Shown here in pieces: positions 32,215 through 46,060 of a stretch of DNA of 64,000 bases. The position numbers were made by a program, and so were the translations under genes. The notes beneath the pieces were generated by a model, which was not told the origin of the DNA, did no database searches, and worked only from the letters and a program-made list of their open reading frames with translations. Within the stretch, counting starts at the first letter, position 1. Each line of letters opens with the position of its first letter. The DNA lies in contig OY728147.1 of assembly GCA_963277665.1 (NCBI GenBank), forward strand, positions 1,267,213,424-1,267,277,423, written 5' to 3'. This stretch comes from Viscum album (taxonomy: Eukaryota > Streptophyta > Magnoliopsida > Santalales > Viscaceae).

Positions 32215-34195
32215 GGAAAAATACAGAATGTTTCAGGTACTCTGCCTTTATCCGTTGGTAGGAGTAACAATAGGACACATAATATGAAATGTCACACTTT
32301 ATACCCAGCCACCAGAACCATCTTTTCATGTCATAATACATCTTTGTAGTGCCTGGATGAACATACCATGAAGATCTATGACAATCAAACAAAACTGAAC
32401 TTTTCACAGATGTTGGGATGACAACTCGCTTTTCGAAGTGAAGTATGCCATCTGAAGAAAGAGACCAATCAAGAACTGTCTCCCCACCATAAAGGTTTTC
32501 CTGAATCTTATGAAACTCATTATCTTACTATTGATTTTTCAAGATAGACTTCAGGACAGATGATGATAACTGAACACTAGTCATAACCATCCATAAAAAA
32601 TCCTCCTAAGCATCCAGGTGTAATAGAGTGAAAATCCCCATAAGATTCCACTCTTCCTTCAATTCCAGAATATCCTGTGATGGTAACTTTCTATTTAGAG
32701 TGTATGCAACAACATTCCCTTTCCTTGGGGTGTAAGTGATGTCAAAGTCAAACGTATGAAGGTATTCTACCCATAATCTTTATCTGATATTCAAGTCCTT
32801 CTGGGAAAAGATATATCTCAGACTCTTATGATCATAGAAAACCGTGAACTTCTCCCCAGAGAGATGGTTCCGCCAACATTTAAGCACATGCATCACTATA
32901 GAAAGCTATAAATCATGATTGGGGTAGTTCTTCTCATGTGATCGGAGCTGACGAGATTCATAATCTACCACATGACCATCCTACATAATCATGAATCCCA
33001 AACCAGCACCCAATGCATCACAGAACACCACGTACCCCTTACCGGGCTCAGGTAAGATCAGGACAGGAGTAGATGTCATAAGTCATTTCAGTTCATCAAA
33101 GGAATACTGACACTTTTCATCCCATGATAATATCACCAATTTATTGGTAGGATTAGTCAATGGTGATTCCATCTTATATAAATCCTTGAAAAATCATCGG
33201 TAGTATCCAAAAAAACCAAGGAAGCTTTGTATCTCAAAGACATTTTGTGGTTCCTTCCAGGAAAAATAGATTTTACCTTATCTGGATCAACTGATAATCC
33301 ATTCTTAGAAATTTTTTGCCCTAAGAACTTCACTTCTTGAATCTAGAAACTACATTTTAAAAGCTTTCCATACAGACAGTGATTTCTCAGAATCTCCAAA
33401 ACCAAACTCAAATGGTTCTCTTGCTCATGCTTAGACTTTGAATAAACCATAATATCATCCACAAACACTACCACAAAAGTGTCAAGATATTGGTGGAATA
33501 TCTAATTCATAAATTCTATAAAAAATGCAGTAGCATTAGTTATATTGAACGACATCACGAGATATTTATAATGGCCATACCTACTTCTAAAGGCCATCTT
33601 TTGTATATTAGACATTCAGACTCTGAGCTGATGATAGGCCGATCAAAGATCAATCTTTGAAAACTAATTTTCTTCCTTAAACTGATCAAAAAAAATCATC
33701 CACATGAGGCAAAGGGTGTCTATTATTAATCATTACCCGGTTCAGCTTCTGATAGACCACACATAACTGAAGTGAACCATCCACTTTCTTAGAAAAGAGG
33801 ATAGGGGATGCCCAAGGCGAAACACTAGGGAGAACAAAACCCTTCTCTAACAGGTATTCCAACTAAATCTTGAGTTCTTTCAACTCTGTTGGTGCCATAC
33901 GGTAAGAATGCATCGATATCGACTGTGTACCTAGCACTAGGTCAATCATGAACTCTACATCTCTCTCTAGAGGAAGACTGGAGAATTTTTTTGGTAAAAC
34001 ATAAGGAAAGTCCCAGACAACAAAAGTAAGACCCTCAATAGAATAAAATTCATCAGGCTCAAATGAAATAGAAACCAACAAACTCTTGAGCTCTTGGTGG
34101 GATAGTCCTACATGGCCTGACCTCGAGTCCCACTCTCTCTGAAACACATGAGAGCTCCCATCAGCAGTAAGAAACAAATTTTCCAATGATAACAA
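32215..34195 (-). pseudogene. Ty3 chromovirus pol (RT, RNase H, start of integrase), truncated
   Basis: Read downward: a linker with FPYVLPKKFSSLPLERDVEF-IDLV (34000-33910) and PYRMAPTELKELK-type block, RT with FVDD in the catalytic position (YVDD usual, plus-strand 33456-33467), RNase H with FYDHKSLRYIFSQKDLN (about 32840-32780), and the integrase zinc-binding segment HPGTTKMY-DMKRWFWW (32407-32215), where the last Cys pair reads C-Y-S-Y. Frequent stops and shifts. It ends abruptly near 32215, before the catalytic integrase core. Order and motifs fit the Tekay/Del type of chromovirus. Confidence 0.85.
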
Positions 34196-34689
34196 TCAAA
34201 CTAAGCTTGATGGGTGAAAAGAAAATTCATAATGATGATGACATCAAACAGATCTATATCAAGAATAAGAAAATCCCAGACCAACTCTATGTCATCTATC
34301 GTGAACAAACAAGGACACCAAAACCCCTATTATTTCATTTTTTCAAGATGTGTTGCTAACTCCATTGTAAATGGCATAAGTTATGTTGGAAGTTTAAGAA
34401 TATAAAAAAAATGTGCAGATATAAATGAGTGGTAGGAACCAGTATTAAAAAAAAGCAGAAGTTACTGAAACTTCAATAAGGAGTGTACCTATCACTATTT
34501 TCAAACCTGCATCAACTTCCATTAGACACTCATATATTATGTGTAAATACTTTACTCCTGAGGACTATGGATGGATCCATATAGTCTTTGAAGCTTCCGA
34601 CTGCACCCCAGTAACCTTTGGAGCCTACAAACCCTAACCATAATGGGATGTATTCATAGCCTGACAGAAACATTGTAGATAAATAACAC

Positions 34690-35640
34690 ATCCACAGCTA
34701 TTGCACGTCTTTGCAGGCATAGGACAAGAACGTCTGGTGTGGCCCCCCTTTCTGCACTGGTAGCAAGTCAGAGGCACACTACCAGCTGCAACGGATGGTG
34801 TGGAGAAGGCTTGCTACTGAGTCCCACCTCAACCACTCCTACGACGGTCCTATCACTTTTTATTCTTCTCATGTACGCCACTGAATCTATCACCAGTTGG
34901 AAGAGAAGAGGTGGTAAAGCTAACTTTTCCTACCATTTCCATCTCTGCCATCATTGCTCTATCCACTGTCTCTTCATAGGTAGAAATCTTCAACATGAAC
35001 ACCTGCAATTTAATATCTGATCACAAACCCTACAGGTACTTCTACACCTTCATTTGGTCATACCTTACCAAATCTGGAGTAAAACAGACAAGCTCCGCAA
35101 ACTAGTTGGTGTAGGCTAACATCAAAAACTCTCCCTACTGAAATGATAGGAACACCAGAGATTTTTCTAACATCAGAGACTCTGGACAAAACTAATAAAA
35201 GAACCGGGTTTTGAAACCCTTTTGGTCCAAACCCACATGTCTGTTTTCTTGGACCATAGAATCTTACCAATGCTTTTCAGAACCCTCAAGTCTAAACATT
35301 GATCACTTCACCCTAATATTCTCGGGTGTCTCTAAGAATTTGAAGATTTTATCAATCTTGTCCAACCAATCCTCTGCATCTTGAGGTTCAGTTTTCCCTT
35401 TAAAGGATGGTGGGTTCTCATGCAAGAACTCCTAAAATTGATCTTTTTCCCCTCCATATCCTAGTTGTACCTCAACCACTATGTTCTGAACACGGGGAAT
35501 ATCTTGATCAATATCATGGATTGCTCGTATGATCATCTCGATGTGATTCTGATCCATAGGTGGATTTCCTTGAGGAGCATCATTTACACCTTCCTGAGGA
35601 ACCTATGGAAGACATCTCGGAAGTATATTATTGCACACCA
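34690..35640 (-). pseudogene. Ty3 chromovirus gag, with zinc knuckle
   Basis: The CCHC knuckle CYQCRKGGHTRRSC (C-x2-C-x4-H-x4-C) lies at 34765-34724 on the minus strand. Gag-like sequence upstream is broken into several frames. Gag packages the element RNA. It precedes pol in the same orientation. Confidence 0.75.
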
Positions 35641-35890
35641 AAACATAATAATGATTAGACACCAAACAAATCTCAGTTCAAACTAGAAAACCCATAAGCA
35701 AAAACTGAGATTTTTTTTAAAAGAAAAAACCAAAACTAGAGACACATATCCCGACATCCCATGGTAACTTGAGTCTTGTTACGATAAGAGATGGCCAGGT
35801 TCTCAACGCAACATACCTATCAAGTCCCAACAATCCTATCTCTAGTTTAACTGACATCCCAAGAAAGGATTCTTGAGGACAGACCTCCTT

Positions 35891-35898
35891 TGATACCA
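35891..35898 (-). other. Chromovirus primer binding site
   Basis: TGGTATCA on the minus strand (plus-strand TGATACCA), followed by AAGGAGG, fits a tRNA-Met primer site. It sits between gag and the LTR. Confidence 0.75.
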
Positions 35899-35900
35899 AA

Positions 35901-37965
35901 CTCTAACAAATCAACCCAAGTTTCCTTGAAACCTGGCACCCGACCCGATCTATCACATCCCTGAAGTGCATTCCAGATCCCCATGGGCTGGCGACAAGAA
36001 CCCGAGCATCGAACAACAAAACTAAGGGAACAATTTATCCCAACCTGATCATCTAAATAGCGTATATATAGAACAAAAAAGAAACAATAGAAGACTAACA
36101 AATATATATTCCATAACTGTAATGGAAAACATCAGAAACAGTACAACTAAAACAGTAGCTAAAAACTTCAAAAGACTGGTCTGACTACAAGGGACTCAAA
36201 AACCAAATATCTACTCCAACAATGGAATGGACTAACTCTAACCATCTCACCACCAACTACCCATCCAAACTAATATGAACCTCTCCGCCTCATTGTGGCA
36301 CCTTTCCTTTCCCTACACTGTAATACAAACAAAGGTCTACGCACCACCGAATCAATGTGCAGGGTGTGAGCTAACATGCTCAGTAGGATCCCACCCAGTT
36401 GTTCCATAACAATTCTCTGTATAAAAAATCATGTATTATCATTTTTAAAATAAAACATGGCATGATAATAAGTAAAATGGTTTTATAGAAAACATGGTAA
36501 ACATTTCCCTTTTCCACAATTCTGAACAAAAGTAGGTATATCAGTTTCAAAGAATATTTTCCATATCATTTTTTACAAGCATAAACATGCATATCAAGGC
36601 AAACTCAGAAAGACAAGCATTAAAAAATAGAATCATAGGTGTCACAACACCAAGGAATACTATAGGTCTAGGTAGCAGACTACTCATACCATAATAATCA
36701 AGTGCATAAAACTGATCCTAGAACGATGGGTCTAGGAATCATAGGAATAAACCATGATTAACCCCCCCCCCAAAATGTCAATATCAGTCCCCTGGAACAA
36801 TATTCCTAGGAAATAGAGATAAGCCCGAAGACAAACCTCCTTGATAATCAAAAAGAAATAGATGATGGACTCAATCTAAACCTTTCACCTAAGTACCCAA
36901 GGTAACCCATGTGATCTTTTTCACAAACCCATTTCAATGACTTTAAAACCATTCAAAACCATTTATAGTCTATTTATCAAAAGCCAGGTAAAACCATTTT
37001 TATTTCAAAACCCTTTTTCAACACACACAAACAATCCTGCCAATTTCATAAATCAATTTATAAAGAAACATCAATTATGATCATTATCATAGGTTAGAGA
37101 CGGAACAACCTACCTAAAAGTTCGGGTCGCACATGCCCACAACGGAAACCAAAATCAGCAAAACCCAACAATTCCATTAATGAAGGCCCTAGAATCAAAC
37201 CCGCACCTCAAAGGATTGATTCAAAATAGAAGACAGAGGGTTAGAGGATAGAAGAAATCCCATGTACCTCAAGAACTAATGTCTGTCGCACCACAACTAG
37301 ACAAGGAACGGACTTCGAGACAAGATCTCACAAAGGATCTAGATGATCACAACAAGAAACATCCAACTTGGATCAGAGGATCTGATAACGTAAGGCTAGG
37401 GTGCTGTCATGATCAACCACAAGGAAGAACTAGAAGGAACACTTACCCTGAGAGATGCACCACAGATGCAATGATGATCCCAAGATGGTCGGATTAATTC
37501 AAAAGGAGAGGCACCTCTAAAAATTCCGTAGGGAGAGCTTTGGTCCAAGAGCCATGAGATATGGAAATAATAGATGAGAGAAACTGCTAAATGTATGAAT
37601 TTAACATGGGCACAGTCCGGGTCACAACGGGTACCCCTTGGTTACAACGTGTAGTCCACGCTGGATACGTTACGCCGAAAAACCCATCACCTTGAGTTAA
37701 AAAAGCTCTATTTAACCCCTACATTATGTTTAACTCAGGTATACGATGTGTACTTTCATATAATGGTCTCCCCATTCATGACATGATCTCCTAGTTCATG
37801 ACATGCAACCAGCACCAAGTACACGACGTGTACTTCAGGTACACAACATGTATATATTCTACAGTCTGTTGTAAACCTATAAAAATCACATAAAAGGATT
37901 TTTAAAACTATAAGGGAACTTAGAAAAAGGTAAAACATACCCGATCAAGGTAATAGGATGTTACA
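35901..37965 (-). repeat. 5' LTR of the minus-strand chromovirus
   Basis: The minus strand starts TGTAACATCC at 37965, the usual start of Tekay/Del LTRs, and the PBS adjoins the other end. A conserved GTGAGCTAACATGCTCAGTA block (36366-36386) is shared with the solo LTR at 52564. Near 37740-37852 it has three TACACGNNGTGTA-like sites, the last two (37820 and 37840) 20 bases apart. The inner boundary is uncertain by a few bases. Confidence 0.75.
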
Positions 37966-39003
37966 GTATCAGAGGAAGTTTATTAAAAACCTTGGGAATT
38001 AAATTTAAGAAAACATATATTAGGGAACATAATTTCCAGGTGGAGGCATAATTTTCAGGGGTACTATAGTAGTACTGTAGCAACTGTAGCAGGTGCTGTA
38101 GTAGGTATTGTAGCAATACTGTAGCAGTAATTGTGCAGTACTATAGTAGGTACTGTAGTGGGAACTGTAGCAGGTACTATTTGACATTGTAGTAGTTGGG
38201 AATATGCCCCTGTTTAGGCCTTTGGGCCACTGATTTGGTCCCTGAGTCCTTTAAGGCCTTCGGGACACCCAGGCCTTTGGGTTAGTTAGTCCTTCAGGCT
38301 AACTAAAGGTCTTTGGGCCACCTTAAGTGCAGATGAAAACCAGACAACCTACAAGGAACAAGCTCTACAAAGAGGATGAGCAAAGGATCTTTCACCATAG
38401 CAGAAGCTAAATGGATTGCAAGAATGATAGGGTATGGCACCTGCCATCGGGACAAGCCTGTGCATGCATGGGAATTCCTATCCAAACATCCATGCGAAGG
38501 TGGAGAGCTGATTTCATGATGAATATACTGGGGAAGAGAAGTTCCAAGTAGTTATTCTGGGTTATATGTAATTTTTGAATCCTACGGGAAATGAATTCTT
38601 CTAAGGCCTACGGGCCATGTAATACTTATGCCTACAGGCCTTGTAAGGGTTCCACCTCACCCCTTGAAAGGTGGATTATCAAAAATCAATAAAAAATGAA
38701 GGCCTTCGGGCCATTGGATGGTGTATTGGGATTGACTTGATCATCACCTAGTGCTCCATAATGGGCCTTACTATACACCTGGTTTGACACTCTTAGAGGA
38801 TATGCTTATAGTAATTCACATTTTCTTTACAAACCATTATAAAGGATTTGAAAATAAATATATCCCCAAATAATACTTGTTTATGATTATGAGATTAGAT
38901 ATGCATATATTTTTCAATTTATTTTAAGTGTTTCACTAGTTTTGGGATTATAAATTATGTTTCTTAATGTTATGATCTAATATAGTGTGTACCAATGTTT
39001 AGA
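37966..39003. other. Remnant LTR/leader with two short-motif clusters
   Basis: No gene. At 38060-38195, about ten TACTGTAG(C/T)A units occur in tandem. At 38214-38712, about eight imperfect GGCCTTYGGGCC palindromes are dispersed. This is probably the leftover leader or 5' LTR of the plus-strand Ty3 element whose gag starts at 39004, cut by insertion of the chromovirus. Confidence 0.55.
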
Positions 39004-40010
39004 AATGGAGCCTAATGGTAGGAATGGGAACTGTATCAATGCACGTACTCCATATATGGATTTCCCTCCTTGGAAAGATAATGAAGCTTGAGATGGAGCT
39101 ATAGTTGGAACTGATCAAATTAAAAATATATAAAGGTACCTAACTCGGGTTATGAGTAGTGACCTTTCACATATGAAGTGGCCTATAGATCCACCATATT
39201 GTGTAACAATGTTAGACCACTTTATGTGTTAGAAAACTCCATCATTCAATGGGACTAAAAATCAATTTTTATCTGAATAATGGATAAGTTCCTTAAAGAA
39301 GATATTTATCTCCCTAGGAAATAGTGAAAAGGAGAAAGTTGTCATGGAAGTTTATCATCTCTCAAGAGATGTAGATCAATGGTGTTCATTTATTCAAAAT
39401 ATTAATTATGTGGAGGAAATAGAAAGCATATAGTGGAATTATTTCAAGGTACTATTCTTGGAAAAATATTTTCCTCGTGAGAAATGAGTGGATATGAAAA
39501 GAAATTTATTGAGTATATAACAAAAAGAATAGAAAAATGTTGTTAAGTATGAAGCCAAATTTTAAAGGTTAGTAAGGCATGTTGCGGAATACTTAAGTAA
39601 TATAAAGAGAAATATTAATCATTTCTTTTATGGGATTAAGCCAATCCTTCTAAGGGAACTAGTCTCCTAAATATTCTCATCGTATGAGGACATAGTATCA
39701 TGTGTGATCAAGATAGGAAAATAATTCTTCAAGTCTTATGGATTAAAAGGGATGAAAGAGAAGAAGAGGATGGAAGAGAAAAAAAAATAGATAACAGGAA
39801 GAAGGGAAAGAAGTATTTTCTGATACGTGGTACTCTTGTAAGGAAACACCTTAGTACATACTTAAAAGGAAAAGGATTTTGTTTCAATTGTGGATAAAAA
39901 GGCCACTATGCTAATGATTTCAAGGAAAATAATGAATATTCTAATGTGAAATGCTTCCACATTAAGAATATGGGGCACTAAAAAATGAATGCCCCAAGTG
40001 TCAAGGTAAA
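39004..40010 (+). pseudogene. Ty3 gag remnant with zinc knuckle
   Basis: After ATG 39004, split frames give a Ty3 Gag core (YFKVLFLEKYFPREK near 39430-39490) and a zinc knuckle CFNCG-KGHYANDF near 39880-39920. Many in-frame stops (TGA 39091, TAA 39132, TAG and TAA beyond) show long decay. Protease and pol beyond this point are barely recognisable. Confidence 0.75.
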
Positions 40011-41216
40011 ATAACTCAAATGAGCTAAGTTGTCAAGGTTAAGATTAAGCTATTACGACAGACAAAGTATAATGATTACTGCTCTTGTATATTTGGATTC
40101 AAGAAATATTTTGTAAAATTATTTTATTAATGACATTCTCAAGACATATAAGTATTGTACTAAAGTAATTTTCCATTTATTGATTTGAAATCGTGTGTTG
40201 AATGGTTCTAAGGGACAAGAAAAATGATTCATTGGAAAGTTTAACTTCATTAAAAACACATGATTGAGGGAAATATAATACTTAATACATTCCTAATATT
40301 GAAATAATGATTTTGGGATAAAGAGATGATTGATATGGATAAAGTAAATTGGATAGTACAAACTAATTTAGAACTAATTAATGATAAGTTAATTTTGTAA
40401 ATTCAATGACATTGTTTCTAAAGTTATGGATATTAATATTTTTAAAGGACCATAAGGTTAACCGTTTATGAAATGGTTTAAGTTGAACTTTAGATAAGGT
40501 TTTAGAGATGAATGTATTACTTCACCACATGGAGATTCATGCATATTCAATAACATGTGCTAACGATTTTCTTATAATAATAAATAATGATCAATGGAAT
40601 GAATTATCATTCTATTATGGATATTATTTCCATTAAAAGTGAATTTTAGTGCTTTGGGCATAAAAATCATTTATGGATATTCATTTCTTTGAGTAAGTGA
40701 TGAATTGGAAATTTTTCAAAGAACAACCAAAGGATGAAATTGTTCTTATGAAATATAAATGTATCAAGTAAGTATATTTCCTTATAATCTTAGATAGTAA
40801 AATAATTTATCAACTTTTAGAAAAAGGATCTTGAAAAAAAATGTTATCATATTGCCTATATATCTAATAAATCAGATGGTATTTTTAATCATCACATATT
40901 TATATCTTTGAGGTCCTTAAATTTATATTGATCATTCACTCTATTATGATAAATTACCTCTATCACTCTATAATTATTTACGCTTTTCTTCCATGTCCAT
41001 GTTTTCATTTCCCACCTATGTTCTCTTACTTGGAAACCTGGTTATGTGTTATTCCAGATGACCTCCATACTTTCTTTTTTCTCTTATTAAGAGTATTTTT
41101 TTATTAACCCTTTTATGATGTGGGATTTTCAACAATGTTATTTCCAAATGTCAAACCCTTGATTACCGAGATCAAGTTTAAATTGTGAGGATGCAATTTA
41201 TTTAAGGTGAGGAGAA
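40011..41216 (+). other. Degenerate interior and purine tract of the plus-strand Ty3 element
   Basis: No gene recognisable beyond a possible protease remnant near 40080-40240 (VYLDSRN). RT, RNase H and integrase are missing, so this was probably a deletion derivative. AAGGTGAGGAGAA at 41204-41216 is a plausible polypurine tract adjoining the LTR. Confidence 0.5.
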
Positions 41217-42694
41217 TATAACATCTCGAGATTTTAAAATATGAACATCATATTCGATAGTGTATATGACACGCAACACCAAGAATAGAAGGGAATATAA
41301 AATCCTAATATTTTATGATATATTTATTCTTAAATAAATTCAATCTCTTTGATGGATTTAAATGTGTTCAATATAAGGTTTGAATGAAATGAAATACTCT
41401 ATTAAAATATTGTTATTTTAACATTACCATTATAACTTAGCAGTTAGATTGGTGGGTATGAATAGTAAAAATTAAGTTATGAAAAGTATATATTTTATAG
41501 ATTTATAAAATAAATAAAATGGATATCTATTTTTTAGATATAAAATGATAACCATTAAAAAGAAAAGGAAATGTTTTCTGAAAAACTATATTTTTTCTAA
41601 AAGATGATTTAGTCACACTTTGTGCACATAATTTATAATTAATTTTTACCAATTCTATAAAGTTTATTTGAAAAAAACTTCATTTTTTTAATATACATTT
41701 CAAAATTATATTAGGGTTAATTTTTTGTATTTTTCTGAAATGTTTCATTTTTCAATGAATAGTGAAAAATACTGAATTTTAATTGAAAGCTGCTTGTTTG
41801 TTTAAATTATTTACAAAGGTAAATTATATTTTTAATTGGTTTTAAAGTAAAATTAGTTAAATTATATATCTATTAATATAATTTAATTCATTTTTATCAT
41901 TTTTATATTTAATTTTGATATAAATACTTTGTAAACTTCTGAACATTTTCTCTTTGAAAACCCACTTTCTCATAACATCTACGGGATTAATTTTAAATTA
42001 AATTTTGTCACTTATGTTAATGTAATTTAGAAAAATGGATTCCATATTTTTAATAAGAATAATTTATATTTTCTTCTAAACTCAACATAATTTTTTACCA
42101 AAATGAATAGTGAATACAGTAAAAATCAATTTCTGTGATTAAGGTAAAAATGGATTTATTGGGGGGGTTAAACTAAAAATATAAGTGTTAAAATGACCTA
42201 AATATTTTTATAGAATTTATTTTCCAGATATATTTATACTTTATCATTTCTAAGTCTTGATAATACTCCATTTTGGACCCTTGTGTCATGTGAAAAATGT
42301 GGGTACACCTTTTTCTTTCCAAAAATTACAAGTGTGCAACTCACCTCACTTATAAAAGGTCACCCCCTCTCCACTCTTCTTAATACATTCACACACTTTT
42401 GGTTCATATAATACCTACCAAAATAACTTCCCAAATTCCCTCCCCTAATTATATAAGATTTATTTTGGGCATAAATCCAACTTTGGAAGGTTTTGGTGCA
42501 AACCTAAAGAGGTTACTCGAAGAAGAGGTAACGTTCTTCAATGAGCGTTTTTATTTTATTTCTTCCTCCACCTCATTAAATTATTATTAAAATATGATTA
42601 TATAATAATATAAATATATTAAATATAATGATATTTTTTATAACAATTTAATTACCTACAACTATCCCCACTTCCATCAAATAGGTTATGAAAT

Positions 42695-43340
42695 CATCAT
42701 TTGTGTGTACAGTGGACTACTACCTCACAAACCAATGTCATTATTTTTTCCATTGCCACCTCTCATAGTTGGTTATGATTGCAGATCTAAATAATATATA
42801 TTATATTTATAATATAATTATACATATATATTAATTATATCATATATACCTTTTTTTCTTTCCATTCTTTAGGGGATACAATAATGTCGCATGTGTGTAC
42901 GGCGGACTACCGCCTCATGAAGCGATGTGATTCTTTTTTCACTAACGCTTTAAATAGATTGTAATAAGGAAAATTATAATTAATATATGTGATATAAATG
43001 AAATAATTATGATATTAATGGCATATTTATCATTATGAAAAGATAATATATTATTATTTTTTACACTCAAAAAGGATAACATTATTTGTGTACGTGTGGA
43101 CTACTGCCTTCACAAAGAGTTGTGAATCACTTTCATCACCACACCACATGGATGATATATATATATATATATAATTATATTTAAAATAAATAATATGTTA
43201 TATATGATATTATAATCATTATATAAAGATAAAATATTACTTAACTTCTTTCCACAATGATCATTGAAAATTGAAATGTTACTCATGTGTATGTACGGCC
43301 TATCGTCTTTATGAATGTAATGTAGTTTATTTTTCATAAC
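42695..43340. repeat. Four-copy tandem repeat, period about 190-200 bp, inside the LTR
   Basis: A core like ATGTGTGTACGGCGGACTAC then CGCCTCATGAAGCGATGTGA recurs near 42698, 42887, 43080 and 43278, separated by AT-rich spacers. An AT dinucleotide run sits at 43155-43175. Two inverted copies occur in the solo LTR near 53960 and 54155. Confidence 0.75.
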
Positions 43341-44399
43341 CATATTTCAGGATTGGTTTTAAAATTACAATTTATATATAAATATTATTATTATTTCATG
43401 ATTATTATTCTAGAGATATGGTTCTTTAATAAGTTAATAACATGTTTAAAACCACTATACGTGAGGTTAAAGTATATTCAGCCAAAAGGAAGTGTGAGGT
43501 AAGGATTTCTCTTCTCACTTTTACTTCCATGAGAAATACGCTATCTTAACCACTTATTTATTTTTTGTGGTGTATATACTACCCTTTTTTATGTTATATA
43601 TTGAATTAATTTATCTTCATGGTATTTAATATTTCATTTAAATTTATTTCATCCAAGGGGATTATGAAACAAAATTTACCAAAGTGGTAAGGGTTTATTT
43701 CACAATCTCATCATTATTCAAGTTTGTTTTTGTTTAAGTCTCCCTTGGGGGAACTATTTTATATTTATATATTAAAATAAATATATTTTACTATCCTCTG
43801 GTTATTCATGAACTATTTAAAGTAATATTACCATTTTCTTCTCTTTGGTACTTAAAATGATTAAGAAAATGTTTTTAAGAAAATCTGACATTATTTATCT
43901 CTTTAGTTGAAAATCCTTTTTATTCTAAAAGTATGTTTCTTAAAAATATTTTCAAAAATGTTTTATAATTATCCAAATGATTTATTAAATAAATTTTTAC
44001 CCATGTTTGACTTTTTAAAAAAAATGAATCTTCTTATAGTTTTCTAAACGAGACACTTTTCTAACCTTTTTATAATGCAAAATGAATTTTCTTTTTTACT
44101 TATAAAACATATAAATAATTACCCACAATCATGAACATCATTTAATAAAATATTACCTTTAAAGTTTACAAGGTTCTTTTTAAAGAAACTATCTTTCCTA
44201 ATATTCTATAAATTCTTAGTTTTTAAAAGTTATTTTCAAAGAAAATGAATTTGAAAATATTTTATGAATTTTCTAGTTTTAAAATAAAAAGGGTGATTTT
44301 CAAAGAAAGGTTGTTTTCCTAAATAAATGTTCAAAATGATATTTTAAAATTATTTTCCATATAATAATACATTCTTTGATGTTACTTATTGATTCTCTC

Positions 44400-46060
44400 T
44401 CAAATTTACCCAAGCGATGAAGGTAAAACAGTCCTTGTAGTTTAGCTTGGGTTATCGAATCCTCAGAGACCTAAGAAAAAACCTATAGACATGTACATTC
44501 TATGGACTGTTTTCGGCTATTAAGTGGCCAACTTGGATTGATTTTAGAGGATTTTAGAGGATATCTAACAGATTTAAGTGAATTCAATTTAAAATAATGA
44601 GTTGATCCTAGGTTATCGCTCGGGGTGGATTGGACGTATTTCCTTTTCAAAGATATCAATTTCTTATATTTGAGATGGGTTCATTTAAGAAGATAAAACA
44701 ACATCATCACTTACTATTTCAATGACTAAACCCATTAATACTAATCACCTATACACTTTAAGGATCAAAGTTTTTATCACTTCAAGGTAAAGGTTCGTAT
44801 TAGCAAATGAAGTGTGTGGCCTTAAATTCAACAAAGACTATGGAGTTTAAAAATCATCAAATAAAAATCTCAATTTAAGAAGTGATTATACATTAATGGG
44901 GTGATAAATAACATCCAATCCAGCCCCTTTCTACTCCCTTGGATCAAACCATAAGTGGGTTAGCTTTCCATTGATTCTAAGGTTTCAATGGAAGTGAAAT
45001 GTAGACTCATGAGGGAGGACATGGAGAAGTAAAGAAAACAACAAAAATAAAATGATCACTCCACCGTTGTGTGAATAATTTCACAAGATTTGGTGTGAAT
45101 AAATTCACACCTTGAGGAAAATGTATCAAAGTGAGATGTAGAACAACATAATAAGAGTAGAATAAGAACTTTTATTAAGAAACTAAAGTGAATTGAACAA
45201 CTTACAAGTGAAAGACAAATTTGAGACAACAAAATCGCTGCATAACATTACAATTTAACAAAGCACCAAAGATCCCAAAATCTTCCAACACCACTTCCTT
45301 AAATAGATATTTTTGAGACCTTGGTTTGAGCCTCCAATATTCCAAGTCTTATCAATTAATTTTGGTAGGACATAGGTGGGTGGAAAGTAAGGGAGAGTTG
45401 ATTTTTCCACCCTTGACCCGAGGTGGCATCCATCTTTCCTTTACCGAACAGAAGCACTTGTAAGACCTTATATATGGAAGAATCAGAGTGGTCCATAGAA
45501 AAAGAAAATTTATACTAGGATGTCTTATAACCTCCTGTAAAATTTGGGACCATTTGTAGTTTTGGATTCCGAGATATGATCAAATTAGTTGGATGTTTTT
45601 CTGGGCCGCAGAAACTGGCCCAGAATTTTATTTCTAACTTGGTCCACCTTAATGACCACCATAGAAGCCGAATTATCATTATCTCGTGAAGATTTATTTG
45701 TTCCTAAAAATTTTCTATATCATCCCACAAAATTTGGGATTCATTAGGCTTGTATGTTGGTCCCCACAGTCTCATAAGTGGGATGGTGTCCAATATGACT
45801 TCTCTAGAATTACTTCCATTCATCTCCAAATATCTCCATCATCGTTTATGAATCATCCATTGATCCCTGAATGAAAAATTTTCACATTTAAGTTTAGATA
45901 TAGTTCCCAAAATATCAAATTAAAATATTGATAATTACATTCCTTAGAATCAGATGACTTATTGGGCCTAAATTGGTGTACATTAGGCATGAATTGCACA
46001 AATGATGAGAATGGATGTTCATAATGAAAATGCACTAACTCAGGCCCATAAGATCAAAAA
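44400..46060. other. Unidentified segment within the long LTR, possible insertion
   Basis: No gene and no family I recognise. The composition is less AT-rich, and it has no counterpart in the related solo LTR, which would be explained by an inserted element of about 1.6 kb. I could not find clear terminal repeats. Confidence 0.4.
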
